This document shows, one piece after another, positions 32,558-47,300 of a stretch of DNA of 64,000 nt. The number at the start of each line of letters is the position of its first letter. The first letter of the stretch is position 1. This stretch comes from Piliocolobus tephrosceles. Lineage: Eukaryota > Chordata > Mammalia > Primates > Cercopithecidae. Under the pieces are notes generated by a model, which saw nothing but the letters and a program-made list of their open reading frames with translations, was not told the origin of the DNA and searched no databases. Made by a program: the position numbers and the translations under genes. The stretch lies in the NCBI RefSeq assembly GCF_002776525.5, contig NC_045453.1, positions 35,961,702 to 36,025,701 on the forward strand, read 5' to 3'.

Positions 32558-33827
32558 AGGCTTTCTAAATAGTATTGTTTATTAAGGCTTGTATTCTCCT
32601 AGAGGAAAAACCCAATGTCGTCCAGGACTCCATTCAGGCAGTAACAATTCAGAGGAAGTGACACGCTCTAAATACAAGTCTAATGATACAGCTGAAACGT
32701 TAACTCAGAGGGTCTTTTGGAGCAAGTAGTTTTCAGAAAGCGTCTGCTCTCTAGGACAGTAAGGATCCTCTACAAGGGCACGTGCAGATCCAGGCGCTGG
32801 AGCGTCAGGCATGGGCACCATTTTCATGCTTCAACTCAAACTCCAGGTGGTAGTGAGCTCAAAGGTCCCTCATTCCACACAACATGACAGCAAATTCATT
32901 TTCTAAAAAAGTTTTGTTTTGTTTTTACCCATTCAACAGGAAAAAAAATTAGACACACACAGTGAAATTTACAACCAGCAGCATCCCCCATCACACTGTC
33001 TGTACTACCAGACCCTACACTGAAAGCTCAGCATTACTGGTATAAAATATTACGACGGCATTAGGATTCTTAAGAAAAGGGGTAAAATTTAAAAAGATGT
33101 GCAAACAACGAAGAATGCCCGAACCTGAACCAGACCGAAGCACCTTCCAACTCCTCCACACATCATGCCCCAACACCATCCAGCCCAATCGGACACCAGG
33201 ACAGTGAGGGACGGGTGGCCGTTCAGTGGGCAACAGATCTGGAAGGAAAAATTTTCCAAAAACAAAAAAAAGTATCTCCCAAATTTAAAAAATTAAAAAT
33301 TATCTGACTAGTAGAAAAATCAAATGGGTAAAATAGCACTTTAGACAAATAAAATGACAAATCAGAATGAACAAGATAATCATTAACCTTTTGATTTCAG
33401 TATTTTCAAGAGATTTTATCAGAATAAATGACAAAATGACTCATGGTTTCTTATGTTTGCTATAAAGCAATAAAGGGATGAGAAATATGAAGTCTCATAG
33501 AACAATATCAAATGACTGTGAATTTAAGAACATAATTTCTGCCAAAATAGATGCTTTGTTTATACGGATACTTGTATTTCACATTAGATCAGTCTGATTG
33601 ACAAGCTGACAAAAAAATACTCCTTTATTAGTGACTTCTACAAGATTATAATACATAGAAAAAGTACAAATAAATGCAGATCCATCTGGGCAAAAATAAA
33701 CGACAAGAAAGGCAAAGATGCAACACTCAACCCCCGCAAAGGACGACACACTGGAGCTGACCAAGCACACGTGTTTTAAACTGTTTTCAAAGTCAAACGT
33801 TGGAACATGTAAGAAACTGGTTCATCC
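32558..33827 (-). other. YTHDF1: YTHDF1 3' UTR
   Basis: About 1.27 kb of AT-rich, Alu-free sequence downstream of the stop. It ends shortly after a canonical poly(A) signal AATAAA on the - strand (32583-32578). The exact cleavage base is estimated. Confidence 0.75.
32578..32583 (-). terminator. YTHDF1: YTHDF1 poly(A) signal AATAAA
   Basis: TTTATT on the + strand, i.e. AATAAA on the - strand, 1.25 kb after the stop codon at the end of the Alu-free UTR. Confidence 0.7.
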
Positions 33828-33854
33828 TTATTGTTTGTTTCGATTCTGCCGTTC
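33828..33854 (-). CDS. YTHDF1: YTHDF1 last coding exon (ERQNRNKQ, stop)
   Basis: Acceptor TTTTTGCAG|GAACGG; encodes the last eight residues and TAA (33830-33828). The same exon continues into the 3' UTR. Confidence 0.95.
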   Translation of the reverse strand, partial: ERQNRNKQ

Positions 33855-35277
33855 CTGCAAAAAGAAAAGACAGCAGTTGAACGCACTGAGTAACCACACA
33901 GATGAACCCTCCCGGAAGTGGGGTCCACAGCTGCCCCGCAGCTGTGCCTGCAGATCTGGAGGCAGGACCCTGGATGGCACCCAGGCCACACCAGCACATA
34001 ACTCTGAGCTGCGCTGGGCCTGCTCTGTGGGGCACTGGCCACACTGGGCATGGCATTCTCCCCCACCCTCTACCAGGAGAAAAGCATCAACCACAACGGT
34101 CACATGGGCCACCTGTCTGCTGGGAAGCCTCACTTCCCACAGCTGTCCTTCCCTCCTGTGCCACCATCATTCCACATGGAAAGACACTTAGCAACGTGAG
34201 AATCTCTACACTCAGAGGGAGGAGCTGGCACGCACCAGGCTCTCAAGCAGGCCAGGGAGACAGAAGCTGTTCTTCTGTATTTTATCTCATTTAAACTTCT
34301 CAGTGGCTCAAAGGACACCAAAATCCTTCCAACTGGCTAACAAAGTGCTGTGTCACGTGGCTAATGAAGGGCAGGAGGACCCGTGTGGGCCTGTCCAGTT
34401 CAGGCCCTTCCCCACTCCCCCGTGGCTAGACTGGCTCAAGGCAAAGCTCCTCTGACCAGCTTTGCTGCTGACTCTAGTTAGAGAATCATCTTTTCCAGAG
34501 AGTGTATGACACACAAGCTTGAGACTTACACCCGAATCTTTTCCCACACTGGCCTCCCTGAGTAGCAGTGTCTAGAAGCCCCTTCAGTCTCCTCACAAGG
34601 CAGCATCCAAAGATGAAAATGTGTGATCTAAGCACACGCTGCACCACTCAGCTAGAGAGGTGTCCCGGGCCGAGTGTGGTGGCACGCACCTGTAACCCCA
34701 ACTATTTGGGAGGCTGAGGTGAGAGGATAGCTTGAGCCCATGAGTTTTCGGCTGCAGTGAGCTATTATTTGCCCTGCACTCCACTCTGGGCAAGAGAGAG
34801 AGACCCTATCTCAAAATAAAATAAAAACAAAACAGAAAGATGCATCCGAGGCACCTCCATCCTCGTCTGGCCCCTTATCTATTAAGACGCAAACCAATAA
34901 AGCCAGCGGGTGGGACACCCAAACATTTAACCTGAAACCTCCTCTTTTGCTAAAAATGGACTGAATGTGTCTTCCGGTTAATAATAAACTTTGCGCCGGG
35001 CGCGGTGGCTCAAGCCTGTAATCCCAGCACTTTGGGAGGCCGAGACGGGCGGATCACGAGGTCAGGAGATCGAGACCATCCTGGCTAACACGGTGAAATC
35101 CCGTCTCTACTAAAAAATACAAAAAGCTAGTCGGGCGAGGTGGCTGGTCCCTGTAGTCCCAGCTACTCGGGAGGCTGAGGCAGGAGAATGGCGTAAACCC
35201 GGGAGGCGGAGCTTGCAGTGAGCTGAGATCCGGCCACTGCACTCCAGCCCAGGCGACAGAGCGAGACTCTGTCTCAA

Positions 35278-35334
<57 letters not shown>

Positions 35335-38300
35335 CTTTGCTGGGCACTGGAATAAACACCAGCCTCCTCGACTGTGGCTGCTCTCACAAACCGCTGTGGT
35401 ATTCTCTGTCCTGAGAAGGCTCCAGAGTATTTGGATTAAGGACCTGGATAGGCAGGTCCTACTCTTAAGAATTAACATTTCCTCCCTACCCTCAAATGTA
35501 AAACTGGAAAAATTAAGAACTCTGTATTTTGCATTCTCTTAAAAATTCTGTTTAAAAAAATCTCTTCACAGGCTGGGCGTGGTGGCTCACGCCTGGAATC
35601 CTAGCACTTTGGGAGGCCAAGGTGGGTGAATTGCCTGAGCTCAGGAATTCAAGACCAGCTTGGTCAATATGGTAAAACCCTATCTCTACTAAAAATACAA
35701 AAAAAAAAAAAAAAATTAGCAGGGTGTGGTGGTGGGCGCCTGTAATCCCAGCCACTCTGAAGGCTGAGGCACAGGAATTACTTGAACCTAGGAGGCAGAG
35801 GTTGCAGTGAACTGAGACTGTGCCACTTCACTCCAGCCTGGGGGACAGACCGAAACCGTCTCAATCAATCAATCAATCAATCTCTTAACAAAAGAGGTAT
35901 TGCTGTTCCTAAAAAGCAAATGCCAATCTGAGTTCAAACTAGCTGATGTTAAAGCCACTCACAGGGAAACGCCCCACCTCCCTTCAGCCCTTATAAACAG
36001 CTACAAAGTTTACTGTGTGCTCTTTAAAAATACCATTCCTCATAAAACTTCTCAAAAAAAAAATAAGACAAAGAAGTACAGCTTGTTCTTCCCAGGAATG
36101 CTCAACAAGCATCCAGGAAATGCTTACGCCTGAGATTCTCTCTGCTCTGCTCTTAGTTTCAAAGAGCCCGCCTGGAGGTCGATGTGGGGTCGGGTCAGGG
36201 GCACCTGCGCCAGGGCAAGGACAGTTAGTCTGAGGAACTAAGTGATGCTCACCATGTGGAAACACTCACCACTTTCACTGTTTTAAGCTAAGAAGCTTCT
36301 AGATTTTTTTAAAACCAAAGAATGTATCAACCCAGGACTTGGTCTGACTCTGCTGACATAAAAGCTACTGCTGTCCTAAGAAATCAGTATGTTTCCAAAT
36401 TTATAGCTGGACAGCAATCTTGCAAAATGCTAACTCTATTTTACTTTCTCAACGGTCAACTTGTTTATGAGCTTTAGAGCAATGCGGCCAAACTCGAAAT
36501 GATAAAGAAAAGGTAGGTCTGTTCTTCCAAGTCCTGAGAGAACCTTGAGAAAACTGCCCAGGGCTCCACCAGCGCAACCGTAGTTTACCACCAAGAGGAA
36601 GAAGTCGCTCTCTTCAGTACACTACTGTGTTCTTAAAACCGCACTGACTCGGCCAGGCACAGTGGCTCACGCCTGGAATCCCAGCACTTTGGGAGGCCAA
36701 GGTCACGAGGTCAGGAGATTGAGACCAGTCTGGCCAACATGGTGAAACCCAAACTCTACTAAAAATACAAAATTTAGTTGGGCGTGGTGGTGGGCGCCTA
36801 TAATCCCAGCTACTTGGGAGGCTGAGGCAGAAGAATCACTTGAACCCGGGAGGCTGAGGCTGCAGTGAGCTAAAGTTGCACCATTGCACTCCAGCCTGGG
36901 TGACAGTGAGACTGTCTCAAAAAAAAAAAGCTATTTGAAATTCCACCAAACATTAACAAATCAGGTTCTCATTTGTCACTTTCAATAATATGAATTAATG
37001 TTAACACTGACCCACACGGGCCCAGAGTTTGTTGAACAGTTTAGGGAGGGTTACCGAGGTCCGTCCAGCGATGCTCCACCGGCACCGGTGGCTCTGCTGG
37101 ACCTGCCTGGGGACACCCGAGGGGTCTGAGGAACACTGGATCCTGCAGGCCGACGCTCACAGGCCCCGCTGCCTGGGACACCCGAGGGGTCTGANNNNNN
37201 NNNNTCTGAGGAACACTGGATCCTGCAGGCCGACCGACGCTCACAGGCCCCACAGGATGCCCACCAAGATGCTAACCCAGACCCGACACAAAAAAGCAGT
37301 TATCGAAGGATCAAGTTTTTATCATGCAAGTTGTAGGACACTCGATTTTTAAAAACACCAACCAGGTCAGGAGTTCACACACTTTATGAAAACCCAAGTA
37401 TTACGGTATTTAAGAAAAAAACTGTGCGTGCACGCGCGCACACACACACACACACACAGCCAGCTTCCAGTGTAGCCAGCTAAGGACCTAAAGCTTCAGT
37501 AGCAATTATCCCTGCAAATTTAGCAATTCAGTATTTATTTTATACCTAAAAGAGCTATGTGTGTAATCCCAGCTACTTGGAAAGCTAAGGCAGGACAATC
37601 ACTCGAACCCGGGAGGCAGAGGTTGCAGTGAGCCAAGATTGCACCACTGCACTCCAGCCTGGGCAACAGAGCAAAACTCCATCTCAATACAAAACAAAAA
37701 AAAAGGGCTAAAACACAGAATTTCAGTAACTAATTCAGATTCCAGTAACTGGAAATAAATGACATCTCCTTCTCTTCTCACAAAAGAGAGGGACTGATAC
37801 TCTTCCAAAGTTCTACAAGCCCCAAGTTGTTCAGGACTTGCGTAATGTTAAGACTGCAGACAGTGCAGGTCTATATATATATATATATATATATAGGGAT
37901 AAACATATCCCCATATATGCCAGGTACATGCCTTTCGGCCCAAAATACATTAGGACACTTGGCGCTCACAGGTGAATAATCCCTTTAACATAGAGAACTG
38001 AAAAGCACTGAAAACCCATCTATTATCAACTGACATTTCAGGAACGGATATTTTTTTAAAAGCAGGAGAGAATCTCAGGATGAACTCTCTTGAATAAAGG
38101 AAGCATTATGAAGTATGTCAGCAGCATCATTTTCCCATTGCTGGTGCCAGTTTATGGGCATCTGAGCCCTTCTGAAGAGCCAACACACTCAGTCCTGTCA
38201 TATATCACACAAAGGCACAGACTCAGGAGTTTGGCTACAAGTATCCCAGGAAATCAGGACTGTCTGAAAAAGGCCCAATCAATGGATTTTTGACATAGGA

Positions 38301-41300
38301 TCCATATTTGTATTATAAAATATCTGGATTCCAAACCTACCCCACCACCATTTTCTTTAGGACCTAGATGGAGTGAGTTTGTTTCCAAAAACTGCAGGAT
38401 ATTGAGTTTTTAAAAGAAAAATAAAGCAACGACCTCCAGATCAAAGACCGGAGCTTCCCAACTGCTGAGGGTCAGTGCCCTGGGAAACAAGGGCCCTTGG
38501 CCAAGTGAGGTCTCAATGCCCTATGTGCCCACTGCAGTGCTGCGTTGAGTATCACCTAAGTGTTCCTCACAGACAGAGGCTGGGAAGCACTGTTCCAGAA
38601 AGTATCACGACTCAAAAAGGAGAGGAGAAAGTTACCATCAAATTCTACACAGTGCACAGAAAATTCTACACAGTGTACAGAATGTGTACACTGTGGCCCC
38701 AATTATTCAATTATAAGTGGAGAGTGATCAAAGTCGTTTGGTGACATCCACTCAAACATCATCACTGGTTACTAGCGGTACCCTCCGCGGGGAAAGCCCA
38801 TGAGGCTGCCAAGACCTGGGCCCGCCCACCTGCGGCCAACTGGGAGCTGCCTGTCATGAGACTCAGCTTGGCGGACCTGCCGCATCTGCTCACCACCAGG
38901 CCACCTGGTCTAAGTGCAGCACCAAGGACACACCTGCATGGCAGCTGCCTGCAACACCCAGACTCACCTTGCGCACCACTTCCTCCTCCTCCTGGCGCTT
39001 CTCGTAGTGAGCAAAGTCGTCGAAGATGGAGGTTGTGTGCTTGTAGGAACTGATAATTTTCAGCACTTGTTTTGCTTTTTCTAAGGGCACCTCCTGGGTG
39101 TCCCGCGAGTTTGTGACCGGTTTGTTGTCATTATTCTCCAGTCTGATGTGCCGGAGCTGGTTATTGGGCACATCCTTAACAAAAATCCACTTGACATCAA
39201 ATTTCCCCTTCCACTTGTCCTGAGACCAGACCCCAGCACTGGTGCCGTAGTCCACGGGGGACTTCATCTCGGCCACCCCACAAAAATGCCCACTCCCATT
39301 GACGCTGAAGAGCAGGTAGACGGGCCCCTTGCTGCTCATGCAGCGGAAGGCGCTGTCCAGGCGTTTGTTGCCATGCTCTGTGCTACACCAGATGGAGTAC
39401 TTAATGGAGCGATGGATGTCATCCTCAGAGTAGCTCTTGATGATGAACACACGCCCGCTTTTCAGATTCCAGTCAAACTCTTTAGGGTTATAGCTGTGAG
39501 CAGCTTTCAGTTTTTCAAGGACAGGGTGGGATTCGACGCTGGGGGTGGAATTAGGCTGGACATTTCCAGGAGAGTTGCTATCACTACCAGCCCCTCCACT
39601 TTGCCCAAACGCTGCATTTCTGTTGCGTGGGGCAACCCAGCGGGTCTGGGGTGGCTGCTGAGGGCTCTGATACTGCAGTTGAGCCACAGGTGGGGGCTGT
39701 GCTGGGAGAGGCTGAGCCACCTGCTGGGGCTGTGGGGCAGCCTGTGGGGATGGTGCCTGTTGAGGGACTGGGGCCTTCGGCACAGGCCCCTTGTTATCCC
39801 AGGTGCCAATGTCCATGTTATGCTTTATAGGTGGAGGGGGCAGCGCACCCCCTAGGACAGGCCCGCTCTTTGTTTTCATTTTAGGCTGTGGCTTTGCAGG
39901 CTTGCTGGCAATGGCTGCCCATGAGGTTGGCTTTGAAACTGGCATGTTCACATTTGTCCCACCGTTGCCAGAAAGGACACCAGTCAGTGCCACGCTGCTG
40001 ACAACGGAGCCCACCGTCTTGACGGCAGAGGAGCTGACGTCCCCAATCTTCAGGCCAACCATGCCCTGCTCCAGGCTGTTCATCCCGGGGGCCTTGCTGA
40101 GGGTGTCGCTGTGAAAGCCTGGCTGCCCATCAACCACAGTGCCACCCAGGGAGCTCGGGGGGTAGGTGTAGCTGCTCCCATACGCAGAGCTCTGGGTCTG
40201 CTGACCTTGAGACCCACTTGTCCCCCATGCTGAGAATGCAGGGTTTTCAGGGAAAAAATTAAACCTGTGCTGATAGATGTTGTTCCCCAGGCCCCCAGGC
40301 TGCCCAAAAACAGCATCGTGCATAAAGTGATGGTCTCCGTTACTGAGCTGCCCGTAGGTGGTGAGGTACGGGATCGGAGGGTCCCCTGCAGTGGACCATG
40401 GAGCCTCGTTGAGGGAGTAAGGAAATCCAATGGACGGCGGGTAATAGCTGGACAGGTAGGGGTCGCTCATTGAGGGGTAACTGTTACTCTGCAAAAGCAA
40501 ACGTGACAAGTTACAGCACTTCCACAACACGAGGAGATGATGAAAATGCCAACCGCCTCTTGCTCAAGCACAGGCGGGGCAAAAGTAAGACCTGCACAGC
40601 ACTGGGCCACTCCTTCCAGAAGGAAAGCTGTGGTCGCCAATGGGAGAACCAAATCAAGACAGAGAAATTAATAATGAACACAAACCAGGATGTTGTCTCA
40701 AAATGCAAAGCATCATTTGCAAGGCTCTGAATTCAGGCTAAATGACTAAGCTAAGCCTCTCCAGAACTGGCAAGGGAGCAGCCCCTCCCTCTACTCTTAC
40801 CTACAAAGGAATCCAGAGTTAGGACTAAACCCTTGCCCTGCTGACAACAATGCTTATGACGGACACGGACGGCATCATGGGCACTGAAACAGCTTTGTAA
40901 GGCAGAGATACTTCCATTGGCAAACCAGGATGGGCAGGGCCGTGAGGCAGTTTGCTCCAGAGAACAGACCCTAAGCTCACTAATTACTCAGCAGGCCTCA
41001 GGCACCCACCTCTGGGCCCTGACACTCCTCCTGGGACACTCTTCCATACCTGGACCAAAGCTCTCCCAGACATCCTTCAAGGGTGCTTCAGAGGCTCCTT
41101 CCACACACCCTTCCTAGCAGAGAGCCCCTGCCTCTAAGTCCAAGGGGGTTCACATTCCCATGATTTCCTGGGCACAGCACTGGGCTCTTGGAGTAGGCCC
41201 CTGCACAGAGGGCCCTGGCTGCCTCCAGCTCCTTAGCCAAGAGAAAGCATCGTAAGTGGAGGACTCTGGAATCCGGGTGCAGAGCAGCCCTCGCTTTGGA

Positions 41301-44300
41301 TGCCAACTCACCTGGACTTCCTTGTGAAAACATGTCTGTGAGGTGACTGGAACCTCAGACAGTGGTTTTAAAGTGACGGAACCATGAGGCAGAAAGGTCT
41401 GCTACAGAAGGTGAGTGCTTGAGTGCCCCATCATAGGGGTCTCGGAAGAGCTGCCCAGGGCACAAATTTAGACTAAAGTCAGCAGTTCTGGGACGGCACC
41501 TCCTTGGAGAGACTCAACCAAGGGTCTGGTCATGATTGGGTCCCTCCAACACTGCCTTAAAATGGCTTTCGTGTGAGGGGTGTGTGTGTGCACGTGCATT
41601 CGTGTGAGGGGTGTGCGCGTTCGTGTGAGGTGCGTTTATGTGCATACACATACACACAGGCAGGTGATTCGTGTGATGTGTGTGAGTGTGTGAGGTGCGT
41701 TTATGCGCACACACACGTGCACACAGGTGGGTGATTCATGTGAGGTGTGTTTATTTTTTTATTTTTTATTTTTTGAGACGGAGTCTCACTCTGCCACCCA
41801 GGCTGGAGTGCAGTGGCCGGATCTCAGCTCACTACAAACTCCGCCTCCCGGGTTTACGCCATTCTCCTGCCTCAGCCTCCCGAGTATCTGGGACTACAGG
41901 CGCCCGCCACATCACCCGGCTAGTCTTTTGTATTTTTTAGTAGAGATGGGGTTTCACCATATTAGCCAGGATGGTCTCGATCTCCTGACCTCGTGATCCG
42001 CCCGTCTCGGCCTCCCAAAGTGCTGGGATTACAGGCTTGAGCCACCACGCCCGGCCGTGAGGTGTGTTTATAAGCACACACATGCACACAGGCGGGTGAT
42101 TCGTGTGAGGGGTGTGTGTGCATTTGTGTGAGGTGTGTTTATGCGCGCACACATGCACACAGGCAGGTGATTCATGTGAGGTGTGTGTGCACGTTCGTGT
42201 GAGGTGTGTTTATACGCACACACATGCCAGGCAGGTGAGAAGGGGTCCAGTGTGATGCAAGAAGGCTCCCGCCTAGATGCATTGTCTAAGAATGCCAAAA
42301 TGCTACTACGGAAAACAGAGCAGGAAGTAAAAAACATGGAGCTCTCCAGCCTGTGATGCCCATTTTTGGATTTGCAGTTTTCCTGCTCCCCTCCCCCCAG
42401 TCGTCCAAGCAACCAGAAAGTTCTACATGAAGAGAATATGCTCCAGACCTCATCTCCCAACCTCATCCCTGCCATGTTGACCGTTCATGTTAGCATCAAA
42501 GGCCACACTACGAAGGATAACAGCACCCAGTCGGGGACACCAGGTGGGAAGGTAGCTGAGGCAAGAGGGAGACTGGGATCTCAAGACAATGAAACAGGCT
42601 TGCTTCACTGGAGGGGTGACCACAAGCAGCTCTCCCTGGGGGCAGTGTCCCGACACCAGCCAACACCAGTGGACTAACAAACCGGTGACCTAGCCACCAC
42701 TTCCTGCCTCCTGTTCCCATCCTAGAAAACCGAGGGCTTCAGAAATCCTATTTTCTAATTTTCTTCCTGGTGACTTCTCCACTTGTGAGCAGACAATCCC
42801 AGAACCTATTTTTTTTTTTTTTTTTTTTGAGACAAAGTCTCACTATGTTGCCCAGGCTGGAGTACAGTGGCGAGATCTCAGCTCACTGCAACCTCTGCCT
42901 CCCAGGTTCAAGCGATTCTCGTGCCTCAGCCTCCCCAAGTAGCTGGGATTACAGAAGCACACTACCACATCCGGTTAATTTTTGTATTTTTAGTAAAGAC
43001 AGGATTTCATCATGTTGGCCAGGCTGGTCTCGAACTCCCAACCTCAGGTGATCCACCCACCTCGGCCTCCCAAAGTGCTAGAATTACAGGAGTGAGCCAC
43101 AGCACCTGGCACCAGAATCATCTTTCAAAATGCACTAACTGCTGTTTCCCTGTAATACAAATTCGAGATTCTGGGGGTATAAGAAGACAAGTGAGATGCT
43201 ATCAGTGTTGTACAAACATGAGATTAACCTGAGCTTATTCTCCCTCAAACAACTCCCATGATGCTGGCTCCTTTGCTGCAGCCTTTCCCTCGGGTGCTGC
43301 CCTGGCCGACAGGCCCAGACAGGAGGGTGAGCAAATCAGGGGGCGGTCTGTGCAGAGGACTTGCTCCTTGAGTCGCTGGCCACAGGAGCCTTCAAGGACG
43401 GCAGGCAAGGGGACAGTGCCCCCACAGGGAAGCCAGCCCTCCTCCTCCCATCGGCTGGACACATGCTCCTCAGCAGCGCTGCAATCACAACACATCCTCC
43501 TTCTCAGGCAAAAAGAGCAGATGAAAAAAAAGACCTTGATGGCCATGTGGTATTCTAATCCACTCGGCCACAACACCAACCAGAGGAGTCAGGCCATGGA
43601 CACATATGCCCAGGGACACTTCTGACTACACTTAAAGCCTTAACCAAGACAAGACATCACTTACCACATGAAAAAATGCACATTACATTAAGCATGTAAC
43701 ATCCTGAAAATCCAACTGAAGCATTAAATGGACACACCAAGCACACAGGCCACACAGACACAGAGCCCACAAACGACCCACCCAGCTTCCCTCTACCCAA
43801 GGTGCAGGGCCTGCAGTTCTAGCTGGTACTCTGCAAACCCTTCAGCTCCAGATCACCGCCATTCACACCCTGAGCCACAGAAGATGGTGACACTAATCAG
43901 CTCCGCCAGCAGCCCTAAACCCTCCTGATACTTTCTGTCCTCACCGGGTTACACAGCCACACAGGCAGGCTGGATGTAGTGACCTGGGGTCCTGTGGGCC
44001 CGATTTCCATTTTTATCTCAGTCTTACTGACAGCCCATTTCCTGTTACATCTGCCATCTTTCCTTCAAAACTCTGAAGGTAAAGCAGCAGGTTAATTTGT
44101 AACGCTATGTGAAGCCATCCTGTACATAAGAAAACCTGGAAATGCTGTCCTCTGCCTTCTTTATGAGCCACATGTCAGGCTGCTGTCCCACACTCCTTCC
44201 CTGGTGAGAGAAGCTGTCCCACTCACAGTCCTGGTCAAAGCGTGTGGGAGACAAATGGAAACACACAGTTCGGGCTGCCTGGAAAACACACGCAGCCTCC

Positions 44301-47300
44301 TTTCAGGGCCTTTGATCTCCCTTTGTCTCACACACAGCCAGGCACAGGTTCAGCGCTCACTTGCTGCCAAGTGCTGGAGGCAAGCTGTGCTGCCCCCTCA
44401 ACATTCCTTGGCGCCATGGCTCCATGGGCACTGAGTTACGAGTGTGAAAGTTTACTCCTCAGGTATATAGTTGCATTAACTCCGGCCGCGGTGGCTCACA
44501 CCTGTAATCCCAGCACTCTGGGAGGCCAAGGTGGGCGGATCATGAGGTCAGGAGATCGAGACCATCCTGGCTAACACGGTGAAACCCCATCTCTACTAAA
44601 AATACAAAAAATTAGACGGGTGTGGTGGTGGGCGCCTATAGTCCCAGCTACTCCGGAGGCTGAGGCAGGAGAATGGCATGAACCCGGGAGGCAGAGTTTG
44701 CAGTGAGCCGAGATTGCACCACTGGACTACAGCCTGGGCAACAGAGCGAGACTCCGTCTCAAAAAACAAAAAAGAACAAATTTAAAGCTTGTTCTTAACA
44801 CATTACTACCTCTGAGCAAGTGTATTTTGCTCCTGGTAAATGAGTGGCATAAACAGACCTTTTAAAGACAATACAGGCAAAACCATGATCCTGCTACTCT
44901 GCAGCCACCTCCACAGAAGACCGCTAAACACTTTCACAAGCTAGGCCCTTCACCGCAGCCCCTGCGGAGAACTGAAGACCTCATCGAAGAAAGGCTAACA
45001 CATTTTCAGCCGGGCACAGTGGCTCAGGCCTATAATCCCAGCACTCTGGGAGGCTGAGGCAGGTGGATCATCTGATATCAGGAGTTTGAGAGTAGCCTGG
45101 CCAGAGTGAAACCCCGTCTCTACTAAAAATACAAAAATTAGATGGGTGTGGTGGCAGGTGCCTGTAGTCCCAGCTACTCAGGAGCCTGACGCAGAAGAAT
45201 AGCTTGAACCTGGGAGGCGAAGATTGCCATGAGCCAAGATAGCGCCACTGCACTCCAGCCTGGGCAACAGAGTGAGACTCCATCTCAAAAACATAAACAA
45301 ACAAAAAAGAACTAAGAGCAGTTTTACATATTTACTCAAATTTAACGACATTCTAAAAAAGAAACTTCCATCCGAATGAACAGAACCATTTAAGTTGAAG
45401 TTAAAATGTTTACTTCCTATATCCATTTTTCTGAGATAAGAGTTGGAATGACCAACAGGAGAGACTAAAGCAGAAAGGACCCCTTCAGAAGCCCAAGAGG
45501 AACAGAGAGAAGCATTTGCTTAATAAAAAACAAACACACAAACAAATTATGTAAAAGGAAAAAGTATCAAGCGAACTGCTGAAAAGTGAGGGAGTGACCC
45601 GGCTCCTGGGAACCAGCTCTGACCCAGGACAGGCAACAGGCCTACCAGGATGACCTGCGGCTCTTCAGGAGAAGTCTTAGAGAGCACAAAGAAAATGTTA
45701 GAGGAAAATAACCAAAAAACCCTAACTTACCTACTTGGCTGCTCACTTTTCAGATCTGTTTTCAGGACTGGTCCTTCTGAGGCTGCAATTTCAGCCCCTC
45801 AGCTGGTGGCATCAATATGCAGAGACAGCAGTTTCTGACAGAATTCCTGCATTTGTTTCAGCAACTTGCCAATAAGAAGCATGTTAAGATCCCACTGTGT
45901 CCTTCCAGCTGTGTTTCTGGGAAGCCGCTGTGATGGCAAATGCCTACTTAGCAGGCTCTGCCACTGGGTATTTTAAGGAAGCCCGTATTTTTAGATGTAG
46001 CCACAAGAAACTGACACTCCCCGGCTGGCCCTCGGGTCATCCTGGGCCTACCAGAGCTGCACAGGCACAGCAGGAAGCCCTGTGCCAAGTGTCTCCAGGC
46101 TATTCTCAAGGAACTCCTAGACGCTCTGATGAGGCATTGTGTTCAGTGAAAAAAACCACCCAAAATCCCGTGAACAGTTTCATCAGTGTGTGATTTCATC
46201 AGTGTGTGATCAGTGTACTTACACAAATGGAGACATGTGACAGTGGAGGCAGTATCCTTACCACACACTGAGGCTGTAACCTGTACAGTGTGTAACTGTA
46301 CTGAATAATAGAAGTAACATAACTTCGGTAAGTATGTGTGTGTCTAAACATATCTAAACACAGAAAAGGTACAGTAAAAATTCGGTATAAGAGATCAAGA
46401 ACGGGACACCTGTACACTTACAGTGAATGGAGCAGGTAGGCCTAAAGTTGCTCTGCATGAGTCCGGGAGTGAATGTGAAGGCCTGGGCCCTCACTGGACA
46501 CCACTGTCATCTTTAGAAACACCATCCACTTAAGACTACACTCAATTTTAAAATTTTCCTTTCTTCAATAATAAATCCTAGCCTACTATAGCTTTTTTAC
46601 TTTACAAACTACTTTTTTTTTTTTTTTTTTTTTTTTGAGACGGAGTCTCGCTCTGTCGCCCAGGCTGGAGTGCAGTGGCCGGATCTCAGCTCACTGCAAG
46701 CTCCGCCTCCCGGATTCACGCCATTCTCCTGCCTCAGCCTCCCGAGTAGCTGGGACTACAGGCGCCCGCCACCTCGCCCGGCTAGTTTTTTGTATTTTTT
46801 AGTAGAGACGGGGTTTCACCGTGTTAGCCAGGATGGTCTCGATCTCCTGACCTTGTGATCCGCCCGCCTCGGCCTCCCAAAGTGCTGGGATTACAGGCTT
46901 GAGCCACCGCGCCCAGCCTACAAACTACTTTTTAAAAAGCTTTAAAAGTTTTCGACTCTTCTGTAAACACAAATATATCACATATCTGTACAAAAATAGT
47001 TTTTCATTATATCCTTATTCCATAAGCTTTTTTCTATTAATTTTTTTTTTAACTTTTTGAACTTTTTTGTTATAAATGAAGACATGGCCAGGCACAGTGG
47101 CTCAGCCTGTAACCCCAGCACTTTGGGAGGCCGAGGCAGGAGGACTGCTTCAGCCCAGGATTTCGAGACCAGCCCAGGCAACACAGTGAGACCTCATCTC
47201 TACAAAAAACCAAAAATGAGGCAGAAAGATCTCTTGGGCCCAGGAGGTGAAGGCTGCAATGAGTCACCACTGCACTTCCGCCCGGGTGAGGGAGAGACCC

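Larger units (their letters stand above)
33855..38967 (-). other. YTHDF1: YTHDF1 intron 4
   Basis: 5.1-kb intron with five Alus or Alu pieces, simple repeats and a VNTR-like duplication with a 10-N gap. The rest (33.86-34.66, 35.9-36.65, 37.9-38.96 kb) is unique AT-rich sequence with no recognised feature. Confidence 0.9.

Noticed and set aside
33709..33714. miR-124 seed match (TGCCTT on the - strand) in the YTHDF1 3' UTR
   Set aside because: Only a 6-mer; flanking bases give neither a 7-mer-m8 nor a 7-mer-A1 site, so direct regulation of the neighbour by miR-124 is not supported.
39148..39855. 235-codon + strand open frame antisense to YTHDF1 exon 4
   Set aside because: A mirror of the strongly constrained sense exon; no start context, splice sites or similarity to a protein.
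40489..40530. Extension of the exon 4 frame upstream with its own ATG (MLWKCC...)
   Set aside because: This is intron read-through. TTTTGCAG|AGTAAC is a good acceptor, and the joined exons give the known N-terminus.
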